NCBI GenBank assembly: GCA_003225465.1
Contig: QIAH01000300.1
Coordinates: 1 to 37,734 of the forward strand
DNA: 37,734 nucleotides
Source: Acidobacteriota bacterium
Lineage (GTDB): Bacteria; Acidobacteriota; Terriglobia; Terriglobales; Acidobacteriaceae
Direction: 5' to 3'
The position numbers were made by a program, and so were the translations under genes. Below are positions 20,791 through 30,000 of this stretch, in pieces. The notes beneath the pieces are model-generated. The model searched no databases and had not been told where the DNA came from. It saw only the letters and a program-made list of their open reading frames with translations. Each line of letters starts with the position of its first letter. The stretch's first letter is position 1.

Positions 20791-22194
20791 TCAGTAATCA
20801 AAATCAAAACCGATCATGACACTGCGGACCGTCTGATCGCTGCTTGTCAGGATAGAGGTGTTACCGGTCTTGGCCTGCGCGTACTCATTATGGAAGGCCA
20901 GGCCGGCGCGGCTGAACATAATGGGATACCAGCGGTAGCCGATGGTGAAGGAATCGACGTTGCCAAGGTTGGGCGTCGCGGCGAGGGCTGGGTTGGCCTG
21001 ACGCGACATGTGCACGAGTTCGTATCGGCCCGTGAAAATAAACTGCGGGTTGACCGTGTAGTGCGCCTCGACAAATCCGCCATTCCAACTCGGGCCGGCG
21101 GCGCCCGGGGGCAAGGAGCCAGGATCGTTCGCGGCTACGCCATTGCCTAGAAACACGTTGTCCTGACCGTGCATGTAGAGAGTTTCGATATCGAGCTGTT
21201 TCAGGAACCACCAGCCGTACGCACCGACGCGCGAGAAGCTTCGGTTTCCTTTGGCCTGGACGGGCACGCCCTGGCTGGTCAGGAAGAAGGTTGGGGACAT
21301 TCCGAAATACCCGAAAACGCCTACCCGCTGCACGCCGAGACTACCCGCCTGGAATCCCTCGTTGAGGTTGATGAAGGTGTCATAGGTTCGGGCGGTACCG
21401 CCTTGACCGCCGCTGGTAAAGCCAGGGTTGCCGTCCACACTGCTGAGCAGGGCGATCGAGTAGCGCGCGTAACTGTTTTTGGAGTGGCCCGACACTTCGA
21501 GGCCGAGTTGGTTGTCTCCAATGCCGCCAAAACCATTGATATCCCCGGCGGGCAGGAAATGATAGTTGTACCAGGATCCGCCTACGTTGGAGAGGGTCAG
21601 AAAGCGCTTCTCCGAAAGCAGTGTATCGAGTTCGAATTTCCCCAGCTTGACGTTCAGCCAGGGGGAATTGAGCAGGTTATCGAAACGTACCCAGGCGTTC
21701 TCGAAGTGGAAAGTATCGCCCTCGCCCATGGAAGGCAGCACGGAAAACGAGATGTTTTTGTAAAGAGTGCCGGCCGTCCAGATGTCCAGGCCCGAGAGAT
21801 CAAACCCGTGAGTAGTTACGGTTTCTTCAGTGGCGGGCGTGGTCATGCCGGGAGCGTCGATGCCGACCTTGGTCTGGCTCTCCAAGTGCCACTGAGGGGT
21901 CACGCGGAAGGTGATTGGCCAGTACGAGGGATTCTGATAAATGGGCGAGTCGCGTTCGTTGCCGAGCTGGTAGCCGTTATCGCGGAACTGCTGTCCGAAC
22001 ACGTTCAGGATGGGCCAGCCAATGTGGCAGGCGGAGCATGGCAGGCCGTATTTCCGGGCAAACGCGGGAATGGCATGTCCGGGCTGGCTGGCCATGATGA
22101 CAAATGACAAAAGGGGAAGGGCCACGGCCAAGAATGACCGGAGAAACGGAATGACGGAAGTTGATGGCCTGCATTTCACATCAGGGACTTGCAT
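20791..22194 (-). CDS. Outer-membrane beta-barrel with N-terminal monohaem cytochrome c motif
   Basis: 467-residue exported protein. A signal peptide (SFLAVALPLLSFVIMASQPGH, ending about residue 41) is followed by FARKYGLPCSACHIGWPILN with one haem-c motif, C53-x2-C56-H57, and then VFGQQFRDNGYQ. The remaining 390 residues show alternating hydrophobic/polar beta strands and aromatic girdles and end in the C-terminal aromatic signal IGFDFDY of outer-membrane barrels. This layout, and the 'FAR..G..C..CH...P.L..FG..F...GY' pattern, recall the Cyc2 iron-oxidase type of fused cytochrome-porin, but a broader uncharacterised family also has it. ATG 22194 is chosen because CAGGAG lies five bases upstream; the longer frame to 22257 lacks such a site. 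It is divergent from ctaB. Confidence 0.75.
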   Translation of the reverse strand: MQVPDVKCRPSTSVIPFLRSFLAVALPLLSFVIMASQPGHAIPAFARKYGLPCSACHIGWPILNVFGQQFRDNGYQLGNERDSPIYQNPSYWPITFRVTPQWHLESQTKVGIDAPGMTTPATEETVTTHGFDLSGLDIWTAGTLYKNISFSVLPSMGEGDTFHFENAWVRFDNLLNSPWLNVKLGKFELDTLLSEKRFLTLSNVGGSWYNYHFLPAGDINGFGGIGDNQLGLEVSGHSKNSYARYSIALLSSVDGNPGFTSGGQGGTARTYDTFINLNEGFQAGSLGVQRVGVFGYFGMSPTFFLTSQGVPVQAKGNRSFSRVGAYGWWFLKQLDIETLYMHGQDNVFLGNGVAANDPGSLPPGAAGPSWNGGFVEAHYTVNPQFIFTGRYELVHMSRQANPALAATPNLGNVDSFTIGYRWYPIMFSRAGLAFHNEYAQAKTGNTSILTSSDQTVRSVMIGFDFDY

Positions 22195-22397
22195 ACGATC
22201 TCCTGTTTGGGCGTGCTTCGCCTTCGTTGACGTGATTTGAGGTGTTTGCTTACGCACAGTAGATCCAGAACGCTACTGACAGGAAGTGCATAGTTCGCGA
22301 CTGGGGCGCTCTAAGACGATTTTCGACGTAAAAATTTAGTTACAGACCCCTTTGAATTCGCGGATAGTACATCGCCTCAAGATGAATTGCAAATTAT

Positions 22398-22430
22398 TTG
22401 TAAACAATTTTAGTGACATTACCTTACATT
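22398..22430 (+). promoter_or_regulatory. TTGTAA/TTACAT elements in the ctaB-barrel divergent promoter region
   Basis: The 368-base gap between the barrel-cytochrome gene and ctaB holds no gene. It contains TTTGTAAACAA (22397-22407, a near-palindrome with TTGTAA at 22398) and the 10-base-spaced direct repeat TGACATT (22414) / TTACATT (22424). They lie 130-165 bases upstream of ctaB and resemble the elements ahead of the cytochrome and efflux operons. Confidence 0.4.
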
Positions 22431-22562
22431 CGTACTATTTTTCCGTGGCGTTATGGGAGCGCAGAGGGCCGCGCGTCTTGCATAGCTGCTTATGGCGGCC
22501 GCCGAACATGTGCGAAGAGAACGGCCTGAAGAGACAGCGTACTGGGGAGCCTCGACTAAATC

Positions 22563-23447
22563 ATGAGCACAGCGTCACAACTGCCAACGATTCACCGTAG
22601 CCGAATGACTTCCCTGCTGCTCGACTATGCCGAACTCATCAAGCTGCGGGTGACCACGCTCATCGTGATGACCGCCTGGTGCGGATATTTTTTTGCGTCA
22701 CGGAAGGTCCAGCTCGTCTCGAGCGGCACGGCTGCACTCAACGAAGTGATGGAGCGGGATGTCGACGCACGCATGAGACGAACCGCTTCGCGACCCCTGC
22801 CGACGGGCCGAATGAGCTTGCTGCACGCCGCCTTCGCCGGAGTGTTGCTGACGGTGGGCGGTTCGTTGTACCTCGGGGCCTTCGCAAATCCACTGACTGG
22901 CTGGCTTACGTTTTTGACATCGGTGGTATATCTCGGCGCATATACGCCTCTGAAACGGTTTTCGTCAGTTTGTACCTTCGTCGGGGCATTTCCCGGCGCA
23001 ATGCCAGGGGTTCTGGGATGGACTGCGGCGCGGGGCCGACTCGAGTGGGGAACTCTGATTTTGTTCGGGATTTTGTTCCTCTGGCAGTTTCCGCATTTCT
23101 TTTCGATTGCATGGCTGTACCGGGAAGATTACGCACAGGGTGGGGTTCGGATGCTGCCGGTGGTCGAACCACAGGGGAGATCAACGGCGGTACGGATCGT
23201 TCTGTATTCGACTCTCCTTTTGCCTGTGAGTCTGCTGCCGAGTTTTAGCGGGATGTCGGGAAGAGCATATCTTGCGGGCGCACTGATGCTTGGTTTCGGA
23301 TTGCTCTGGATGGGAGCACGGCTGGCAATGCTGCGAATGCCTCTGACGAGTGCGGTTTCCAAGTTACGGGCAAGGCAACTGCTTCAGGCAACAATTGTGT
23401 ATCTGCCGGTATTGTTCTTGTTGATGATGACCGATTGCCGGCTATAG
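22563..23447 (+). CDS. ctaB: Protohaem IX farnesyltransferase (haem O synthase)
   Basis: 294-residue polytopic UbiA-family prenyltransferase that converts haem B to haem O for the haem-copper oxidase. First Asp-rich motif: NEVMERDVDARMRRTASRPL (about 61-80). Other family segments are YLGAYTPLKR, the GAFPGAMPGVLGW loop, LWQFPHFFSIAWLYREDY and GVRMLPVV. Compared with the usual layout, the stretch between the end of helix 1 (MTAWCGYFFASRK) and the Asp-rich motif is short: only about 13 residues, where I expect about 30, so part of helix 2 seems to be missing. No ctaA is present in the window. ATG 22563 has only a distant GGGGAG upstream; ATG 22605 is an alternative. Confidence 0.87.
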   Translation: MSTASQLPTIHRSRMTSLLLDYAELIKLRVTTLIVMTAWCGYFFASRKVQLVSSGTAALNEVMERDVDARMRRTASRPLPTGRMSLLHAAFAGVLLTVGGSLYLGAFANPLTGWLTFLTSVVYLGAYTPLKRFSSVCTFVGAFPGAMPGVLGWTAARGRLEWGTLILFGILFLWQFPHFFSIAWLYREDYAQGGVRMLPVVEPQGRSTAVRIVLYSTLLLPVSLLPSFSGMSGRAYLAGALMLGFGLLWMGARLAMLRMPLTSAVSKLRARQLLQATIVYLPVLFLLMMTDCRL

Positions 23448-23526
23448 GCGGCGCGGGTTGTTGATAGGAAAATCGCGTTTCGGGCGGCTCTCTTTTTTCT
23501 TCTACTGCGACAGGCCGCCATAATTC

Positions 23527-23572
23527 AAGCCGAGCTCCGCTCGGCTGGGCAGACGAGGCGTCTGCCCCTACG
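23527..23572. repeat. 46-base double-hairpin repeat, copy 1
   Basis: Hairpin 1: AGCCGAGC (23528-23535), TCC loop, GCTCGGCT (23539-23546). Hairpin 2: GGGCAGACG (23547-23555), AGG loop, CGTCTGCCC (23559-23567), then CTACG. It differs from copy 2 at 23748-23793 by a single base in the first loop. It lies in the 341-base convergent gap between ctaB and the efflux genes, which otherwise holds only further repeats. Confidence 0.85.
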
Positions 23573-23633
23573 CGAACCAGAATCGACGCTAACATAGGTG
23601 CGTCGTCCACCAGGGTTATCAGTTCCCGGCGGA

Positions 23634-23665
23634 GCAGATTCCTCGCTAAACGGTCGGAATGACAA
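23634..23665. repeat. Dispersed palindromic repeat, family A copy 3
   Basis: GCAGATTCCTCGCT, then AAACGG, then TCGGAATGACAA. It matches the copies at 6101 and 6261 outside a changed central loop. It lies between the two copies of the 46-base repeat. Confidence 0.75.
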
Positions 23666-23747
23666 GACTCAAATCACAAGTTTGGATAGCGCGATCCTGA
23701 ACTGTTGCCTGTTTTCCGTTCACTCCATACCGCCGGCATAACTCCTG

Positions 23748-23793
23748 AAGCCGAGCTTCGCTCGGCTGGGCAGACGAGGCGTCTGCCCCTACG
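23748..23793. repeat. 46-base double-hairpin repeat, copy 2
   Basis: Identical to copy 1 except TTC in place of TCC in the first loop. Its 3' end (CCCCTACG) overlaps the end of the RND pump gene, whose TAG stop is read on the minus strand from the CTA at 23789-23791, so the repeat supplies that stop. The second hairpin could also serve as a transcript end for the efflux operon. Confidence 0.85.
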
Positions 23794-26700
23794 TGGGCTG
23801 TACCAGCGGCCCCTTGGCCCTTCCCGTGGCGCCCCGGAAGCGCAGACGCATGCGATCCATGTACAGGTAAACCACTGGAGTGGTGAAGAGCGTAAGCATC
23901 TGGCTGACAATCAATCCGCCGACGATGGTGATGCCGAGCGGACGATGAAGTTCCGAGCCGGTTCCGGTGCCGAGGGCAAGCGGCAATCCCGCGAGCAACG
24001 CAGCCATGGTCGTCATCATAATGGGCCGGAAACGCATGATGCAGGCTTGATAGATCGCGTCTTCGGGAGACTTGTCTTCTTTGCGCTCCGCATCAAGAGC
24101 GAAGTCAATCATCATGATGGCGTTTTTCTTGACGATGCCGATCAGCAACAAGACACCGATCAGGGCGATGACGTTGAGGTCGTTGTGCGTGAGCAAGAGA
24201 GCGAGGAGAGCTCCAACACCAGCCGAGGGCAGCGTGGAAAGGATCGTTATGGGATGGATATAACTTTCATACAGAATTCCGAGCACGATGTAGACAGCCG
24301 CCAGGGCGGCTGCAATCAGGATAGGCTCGCTCGAGAGAGAGCTTTGGAAAGCTGCCGCGGTGCCTTGAAAGCTGGCATGAATAGTAGCCGGCAGGTTGAC
24401 TTCCCGATTGGCTCTTTCGATGAGTTGGGTGGCTTCTCCGAGCGAAACACCTTCCCCCAGATTGAAAGAAATGGTGACCGATGGAAATTGAGCCTGATGA
24501 TTAACGGCGAGCGGCGCATTGGAAGGCTCGTAGTGACTGAAAGTGGCCAGGGGAACCATCGCGCCAGATTTTGAGGGAACATAGATGCTCTGCAGCGCGT
24601 CAGGCGTCTGCTGGTAGCGAGGATCAACCTCCATCACGACGTGGTATTGATTCAGCTGCTCGTAAATGGTGGAGACTTGACTCTGACCGAACGCCTGATA
24701 CAGAGCGGCGTCGACGGCTGCCGGCTGAATGCCTAGTCGGGCGGCGGTGTCGCGGTCGATGACCAGCCGGGCCTCAAGCCCTCGATTTTGCTGGTCGGTA
24801 TTTACGTCCTTCAATTGGCGCAATTGCCGGAGTTTTGCCAAAACCTTCGGCGCCCACAAATTCAGGTCGGCGAGGCTCTCAGACTGTAGCGTGTACTGAT
24901 ACTGCGCATTCCCCATGCGGCCGCCGATCTGCAGGTCCTGAGCCGATTGGAGGTATAACGTTGCCCCAGGCACGTGGGCGAGTTTTCCGCGCAAACGTGA
25001 AATGACCTGGTCGGCACTTGCCTTCCGCTCTCCGAGCGGCTTTAACATGATGAACATGCGCCCAGTGTTGGCTGTACCGCCGCCGCCGACAAACGCAGTT
25101 ACGGTCGCAACCGCGGGATCTTTCATGATGATCGCGACATAATCATTCATCTTTTGGCGGAGGGCTTGAAACGAGATGTCCTGCTCGGCCTGAATCGAAC
25201 CACCCAGTCGCCCCGTGTCTTGCTGAGGGAAAAACCCCTTCGGAACGAGGATGTAGAGGTACACGCTAAGGCAGGCGGTGGCTATGGTGACAACCAAGAT
25301 AAGAGCCTGGTGCCGCAAGACCCAGCGCAACGCAAAATCGTAAGACTTCAGGAGTCGATCGAAGGCAGCTTCACTCAGATGATACAGGCGACCGTGCTTT
25401 TCGGTGTCGAGCGGACGTAGAAGCTTCGCGCACATCATGGGCGTGGTGGTCAATGAAACCAGCAAGGAGACGCCGATGGCGGCGCTGAGCGTGACCGCGA
25501 ACTCACGGAATAGCCTGCCGACAATGCCGCCCATCATGAGGATGGGGATGAATACGGCGACGAGCGAAGTGCTCATGGAGAGGACGGTGAACCCGATCTC
25601 CTTGGCGCCGAGAAAGGCGGCCGGCACCGGTTTGACGCCTTGCTCCAGGTGGCGGTTGATGTTTTCAAGCACAACGATGGCGTCGTCGACGACGAAGCCG
25701 GTGGAAATGGCGAGGGCCATTAGAGAGAGATTGTCGAGGCTATAGCCCAGCAAATACATGATCGCGAACGTGCCTACGAGCGAGAGGGGCACCGCGACGC
25801 TTGGAATGATGGTGGAACGAGGGTTCCGCAGGAACACAAACACGACCAGGACGACGAGGATCACAGAGATGATGAGAGTGATCTCGATATCGTGCACCGA
25901 GGCTCGCACGGTCAAGGTGCGATCCATCACGACATCCAGGTTAATTGCCGGAGAGATGGAAGCATGCAGTTGCGGAAGCAGGGCGCGAACATTGTCGACG
26001 GTGGAAATGATATTCGCACCGGGCTGACGGAAGATGACCAGCAGGACCGCGCGCCTTCCGTTGGAGATACCGGCGTTGCGCATGTCCTCGACCGAGTCCT
26101 GGACATCGCCGACGTCGCCGAGGCGCACCACGCCGTTCTGGTTCGAGGCCACGATCAGGGAGCGATACTGATTAGCCTTCAGAAGCTGATCATTGGCGTC
26201 GATGGTCCAAGCGTTGAGAGGTCCGGTAAATTCGCCCTTGGGCTTGTTGGCATTAGCAGCGGAAAGCGCCGTGGCCACCTGTTGCGTGCTCACACCCAGC
26301 TTGTTCAGCAGCATGGGATTGAGCTCGGCTCGAACAGCAGGGTTGGCGCCGCCCCCGACGAAAACTTGTCCGACCCCGGAAACTTGTGCAAGCTTCTGCG
26401 CCAGGATGGAGTTGGCGGCGTCGTAGATTTCGGGCAAGCGAATGGTGTCGGAGGTCAGCGACAAAATCAGGATGGGCGCGTCGGCGGGGTTCACCTTGCG
26501 ATAGCCGGGATTGCTGGGCAAGTTTGCGGGAAGTTGTCCACGAGCGGCGTTAATGGCGGCCTGGACGTCCCGCGCGGCGGCGTCGATGTTCCGGCTGAGA
26601 TCGAACTGCAAGACGATGTTGGTGGAACCCAGTTGACTGGTGGAGGTCATCTGGTTCACGCCAGAGATTCTGCCGAACTGTCGCTCCAGCGGAGTCGCAA

Positions 26701-26887
26701 CAGCGGAAGCCATGGTTTCCGGGCTGGCACCCGGCAAGCTGGCATTCACAGAGATGACCGGAAACTCGACCTGCGGAAGAGGCGCTACCGGAAGGAATTG
26801 GAAGGCGAGCGTCCCTGACAGGAGCAGGGCAAGGGTCAGGAGCGAGGTTCCAATGGGTCGCCGGATGAATGGAGCCGAGATATTCAT
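23789..26887 (-). CDS. mdtC: RND efflux pump subunit, MdtC/MuxC-like
   Basis: 1032-residue inner-membrane HAE1-type RND transporter. It begins MNISAPFIRRPIGTSLLTLA and has the two-fold RND plan: transmembrane helix 1, a large periplasmic porter loop, helices 2-6 ([20 protein letters not shown] with the paired Asp of the proton relay), helix 7, a second loop and helices 8-12 ([19 protein letters not shown] with the relay lysine). The second porter loop follows QDTGRLGGSIQAEQDISFQA. It starts three bases after the stop of the other pump gene, so both belong to one operon; paired RND genes behind one adaptor are the hallmark of the MdtABC and MuxABC systems, in which the two pumps form a heterotrimer. 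Substrates are unknown. The C-terminus ends inside a palindromic repeat. Confidence 0.9.
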   Translation of the reverse strand: MNISAPFIRRPIGTSLLTLALLLSGTLAFQFLPVAPLPQVEFPVISVNASLPGASPETMASAVATPLERQFGRISGVNQMTSTSQLGSTNIVLQFDLSRNIDAAARDVQAAINAARGQLPANLPSNPGYRKVNPADAPILILSLTSDTIRLPEIYDAANSILAQKLAQVSGVGQVFVGGGANPAVRAELNPMLLNKLGVSTQQVATALSAANANKPKGEFTGPLNAWTIDANDQLLKANQYRSLIVASNQNGVVRLGDVGDVQDSVEDMRNAGISNGRRAVLLVIFRQPGANIISTVDNVRALLPQLHASISPAINLDVVMDRTLTVRASVHDIEITLIISVILVVLVVFVFLRNPRSTIIPSVAVPLSLVGTFAIMYLLGYSLDNLSLMALAISTGFVVDDAIVVLENINRHLEQGVKPVPAAFLGAKEIGFTVLSMSTSLVAVFIPILMMGGIVGRLFREFAVTLSAAIGVSLLVSLTTTPMMCAKLLRPLDTEKHGRLYHLSEAAFDRLLKSYDFALRWVLRHQALILVVTIATACLSVYLYILVPKGFFPQQDTGRLGGSIQAEQDISFQALRQKMNDYVAIIMKDPAVATVTAFVGGGGTANTGRMFIMLKPLGERKASADQVISRLRGKLAHVPGATLYLQSAQDLQIGGRMGNAQYQYTLQSESLADLNLWAPKVLAKLRQLRQLKDVNTDQQNRGLEARLVIDRDTAARLGIQPAAVDAALYQAFGQSQVSTIYEQLNQYHVVMEVDPRYQQTPDALQSIYVPSKSGAMVPLATFSHYEPSNAPLAVNHQAQFPSVTISFNLGEGVSLGEATQLIERANREVNLPATIHASFQGTAAAFQSSLSSEPILIAAALAAVYIVLGILYESYIHPITILSTLPSAGVGALLALLLTHNDLNVIALIGVLLLIGIVKKNAIMMIDFALDAERKEDKSPEDAIYQACIMRFRPIMMTTMAALLAGLPLALGTGTGSELHRPLGITIVGGLIVSQMLTLFTTPVVYLYMDRMRLRFRGATGRAKGPLVQPT

Positions 26888-26889
26888 CG

Positions 26890-29800
26890 CTAATCTGTTG
26901 CAGCTACTTCCTCGATGGGGTTGCCGATCCTGAAACGCGAGAAGCGCCGTCCCAAACGGTCAAAGGCCAAATAGACGACGGGCGTGGTGTAGAGGGTCAG
27001 CAATTGGCTGAGAATCAAGCCGCCGACGATGGAGATGCCCAACGGATTGCGTAGCTCGGCGCCGGTTCCGGAGGTGAGGGCAAGCGGCAAGCCGCCGAGC
27101 AGAGCGGCCATCGTCGTCATCATGATCGGGCGAAAACGCAGCAGAGAGGCCTGGTAGATGGCTTCTTCGGGCGGCTTCCCTTCCTGACGTTCTGCTTCCA
27201 GGGCGAAGTCGATCATCATGATGGCGTTCTTCTTCACGATGCCGATAAGCAGGATGATGCCTATCAGGGCGATGACGTTGAAGTCGTTGCGGGTCAGGAT
27301 GAGCGCCAAGATTGCGCCAACACCGGCGGAAGGCAGCGTCGAGAGAATTGTGATCGGATGGATGTAGCTCTCGTAGAGGACACCCAACACGATGTAGACG
27401 GTCACCAGGGCCGCAAGAATCAAATAGGGCTCGCTCGACAGCGAATTCTGAAAGGCGGCCGCAGTTCCCTGAAAGCTGGTGTGGATGCTGGCAGGCAAAT
27501 TGATATCGTGCTCGGCCTGATCGATGGCCTTCGTGGCTTGCCCGAGGGAAACGCGCGGGGCCAAGTTGAAAGAAATGGTCACAACCGGGAATTGGCCCTG
27601 GTGATTGATCGCGAGTAAAGCGTTGGTCGACTGGAAATGAGTAAAGGCTGAAAGCGGGACCTGGGTGCCAGTTGAAGAATGGACGTAGATGTTCTTGAGG
27701 TCGTCGGGACTCTGCTGAAAACTCGGATTGGCCTCAAGAACAACGTGGTATTGATTGAGCTGAGTGAAAATGGTGGAGACCTGGCGCTGGCCAAAGGCGT
27801 CATAGAGCGTATCGTCGATGGCTTGGGGAAGAATGCCGAGCCGGGAGGCGGTGTCGCGATCGATTACCAGATCCGCTTTTAATCCGCTGGTGAGCTGGTC
27901 ATTGGCGACGTCGCTCAGCTGTGGAAGCGCCTGCAGTTTCTGCATGAGGCGCGGAACCCAAGTGTTCAAGTCGGTGGCGTCGGCTGCCTCAAGGGAATAT
28001 TGGAATTGGGTACGGCTGACGCGGTCCTCGACCGTGAGGTCCTGGACCGGCTGCATGTAGAGCGTGATGCCTTCGACCTTAGCCAACTGCGGCTGCAAGC
28101 GGCGAATGATTTCCGAGGCGGTTTCCTTACGCTGGTTGCGGGATTTGAGATTGATCTGGATGCGACCGCTGTTGGGAGTGGTGTTAACGCCGTCGATGCC
28201 GATAAAAGAAGACATGCTGTCGACCGCTGGATCTTTGAGAATGACTTGAGCGAGTGCTTGCTGGCGCTGCGCCATGGCAGTGAAAGAAACCGTTTGGGGG
28301 GCGTCCGAGATGCCCAGGATTACACCAGTGTCCTGCACCGGAAAGAAGCCTTTGGGCACCACGATAAAGAGCAGGATCGTGAAAACGAGCGTCGCCACGG
28401 TAACGATCAGGGTGGCCGTTTGATGCTTGAGAACCCACTGCAAAGTTGAACCGTAACGTTCAATCACTCGCTCATAGAGCCGCTCGGAGGCTTCGTAGAA
28501 GCGGCTGTGGCGCGAACTCCCTTTCGTCTTGAGAAGCTTCGCACACATCATGGGCGTCAGGGTGAGGGACACGACGGCGGAGACGAGGATGGTCACAGCG
28601 AGGGTGATCGCAAATTCGCGAAACAGGCGGCCGACCACATCTCCCATGAACAGCAGTGGGATGAGAACGGCGATGAGGGAGACGGTTAAGGAGACGATGG
28701 TGAAGCCGATCTGACCGGAGCCTTTCAGGGCCGCATCGAGAGGGCTGTCGCCCATTTCGAGGTAGCGGTCGATGTTCTCGATCATCACGATGGCGTCATC
28801 AACGACGAAACCGGTCGAGATGGTCAAGGCCATGAGCGTGAGATTGTTCAGGCTGTAGCCGAGCAGATACATCACACCGAAAGTTCCGATCAGCGAAAGG
28901 GGCACCGCCACGCTGGGAATAACGGTCGCCGAAAGATTCCTGAGAAACAGGAAGATGACCATGACGACGAGGCCAATGGTGAGCATCATTTCGAACTGAA
29001 CGTCGTTGACCGAGGCGCGAATGGTCTGGGTTCGATCGGTCAGGATGGCGAGTTTCACTGAGGATGGCAGTGAAGACTGCAGTCTCGGCAACAACTTCTT
29101 GATGCGGTCGGCAACGCTGATGATGTTGGCGCCCGGTTGACGCTGAATGTTTACGATCACGGCCGGGGTCAGGTCCATCCAGGCAGCCTGCCGGGCGTTC
29201 TCGGCGCCGTCGATCACGTTGGCAACGTCGGAGAGGCGAACCGGGGCACCATTCTTAGAAGCGACGATGACGTTCTTATATTCGTCGCTGCTGAAAAGCT
29301 GATCGTTGGCGTTGATGGTGTAAGACTGCCGCTGCCCATCCAGAACGCCTTTTGCCTGATCGACATTGGCCTGCCCCAGAACTGTGCGCAGATCTTCCAA
29401 GCTGAGGCCATAGGAAGCCAACGCGGTGGGGTTTGCCTGAATGCGTACGGCGGGCTTCTGTCCTCCGCTGATCGAAACGAGGCCGACGCCGGGCAACTGA
29501 GAGATCTTCTGCGCGAGAGTCGTATCGGCGAGGTCTTCGACCTTGGTAAGCGGCAGAGTATCGGAAGTCAGAGCGAGGGTGAGAATCGGAGCATCGGCAG
29601 GATTGACCTTGCTATAGATCGGCGGATTGGGAAGATCCCTTGGAAGGTAGGTTGTAGCCGCATTGATGGCGGCCTGTACCTGCTGCTCGCCAACATCGAT
29701 ATTCTGATCCAGATTGAATTGCAGAATGACGAGAGAGCTTCCAAAAGAACTGGTCGAGGTCATCTGACTCAAACCAGGAACTTGGCCGAATTGACGCTCC

Positions 29801-30000
29801 AGGGGAGCTGTTACGGAGGACGCCATCACCTCGGGATCGGCGCCTGGATAAAAAGTAACAACCTGAATCGTGGGGTAATCGACTTCCGGCAATGCTGAAA
29901 CGGGGAGCTGACTATAGGCGACCAGACCCACCAGCAGGATACCGATCATCAGCAGCGTGGTGGCAACCGGTCGAAGAATAAATAATCGGGAAGGACTCAT
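26890..30000 (-). CDS. mdtB: RND efflux pump subunit, MdtB/MuxB-like
   Basis: 1036-residue inner-membrane RND transporter, start [20 protein letters not shown]. The paired Asp are in [20 protein letters not shown] and the relay lysine in [20 protein letters not shown]. Further family segments are [20 protein letters not shown] and [20 protein letters not shown]. The gene overlaps the adaptor gene by four bases (29997-30000) and is followed by the second pump after two bases. It is closely similar to the second pump along its length, as expected for MdtB/MdtC-type partners. The assignment of B versus C rests on gene order and on the N-terminal sequences and could be refined by phylogeny. No outer-membrane TolC-type factor is encoded in the window. 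Confidence 0.9.
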   Translation of the reverse strand: MSPSRLFILRPVATTLLMIGILLVGLVAYSQLPVSALPEVDYPTIQVVTFYPGADPEVMASSVTAPLERQFGQVPGLSQMTSTSSFGSSLVILQFNLDQNIDVGEQQVQAAINAATTYLPRDLPNPPIYSKVNPADAPILTLALTSDTLPLTKVEDLADTTLAQKISQLPGVGLVSISGGQKPAVRIQANPTALASYGLSLEDLRTVLGQANVDQAKGVLDGQRQSYTINANDQLFSSDEYKNVIVASKNGAPVRLSDVANVIDGAENARQAAWMDLTPAVIVNIQRQPGANIISVADRIKKLLPRLQSSLPSSVKLAILTDRTQTIRASVNDVQFEMMLTIGLVVMVIFLFLRNLSATVIPSVAVPLSLIGTFGVMYLLGYSLNNLTLMALTISTGFVVDDAIVMIENIDRYLEMGDSPLDAALKGSGQIGFTIVSLTVSLIAVLIPLLFMGDVVGRLFREFAITLAVTILVSAVVSLTLTPMMCAKLLKTKGSSRHSRFYEASERLYERVIERYGSTLQWVLKHQTATLIVTVATLVFTILLFIVVPKGFFPVQDTGVILGISDAPQTVSFTAMAQRQQALAQVILKDPAVDSMSSFIGIDGVNTTPNSGRIQINLKSRNQRKETASEIIRRLQPQLAKVEGITLYMQPVQDLTVEDRVSRTQFQYSLEAADATDLNTWVPRLMQKLQALPQLSDVANDQLTSGLKADLVIDRDTASRLGILPQAIDDTLYDAFGQRQVSTIFTQLNQYHVVLEANPSFQQSPDDLKNIYVHSSTGTQVPLSAFTHFQSTNALLAINHQGQFPVVTISFNLAPRVSLGQATKAIDQAEHDINLPASIHTSFQGTAAAFQNSLSSEPYLILAALVTVYIVLGVLYESYIHPITILSTLPSAGVGAILALILTRNDFNVIALIGIILLIGIVKKNAIMMIDFALEAERQEGKPPEEAIYQASLLRFRPIMMTTMAALLGGLPLALTSGTGAELRNPLGISIVGGLILSQLLTLYTTPVVYLAFDRLGRRFSRFRIGNPIEEVAATD

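Noticed and set aside
23448-23788. CRISPR array or insertion sequence suggested by repeats
   Set aside because: The repeats are only two copies of a double hairpin and one of another palindrome, with no regular spacers and no transposase gene.
25892-26818. Plus-strand frame of 308 codons opposite mdtC
   Set aside because: Antisense to a conserved RND gene; low-complexity composition and no recognisable motif. Similar antisense frames at 21169-22107, 35086-36030 and 29137-29898 were dropped for the same reason.
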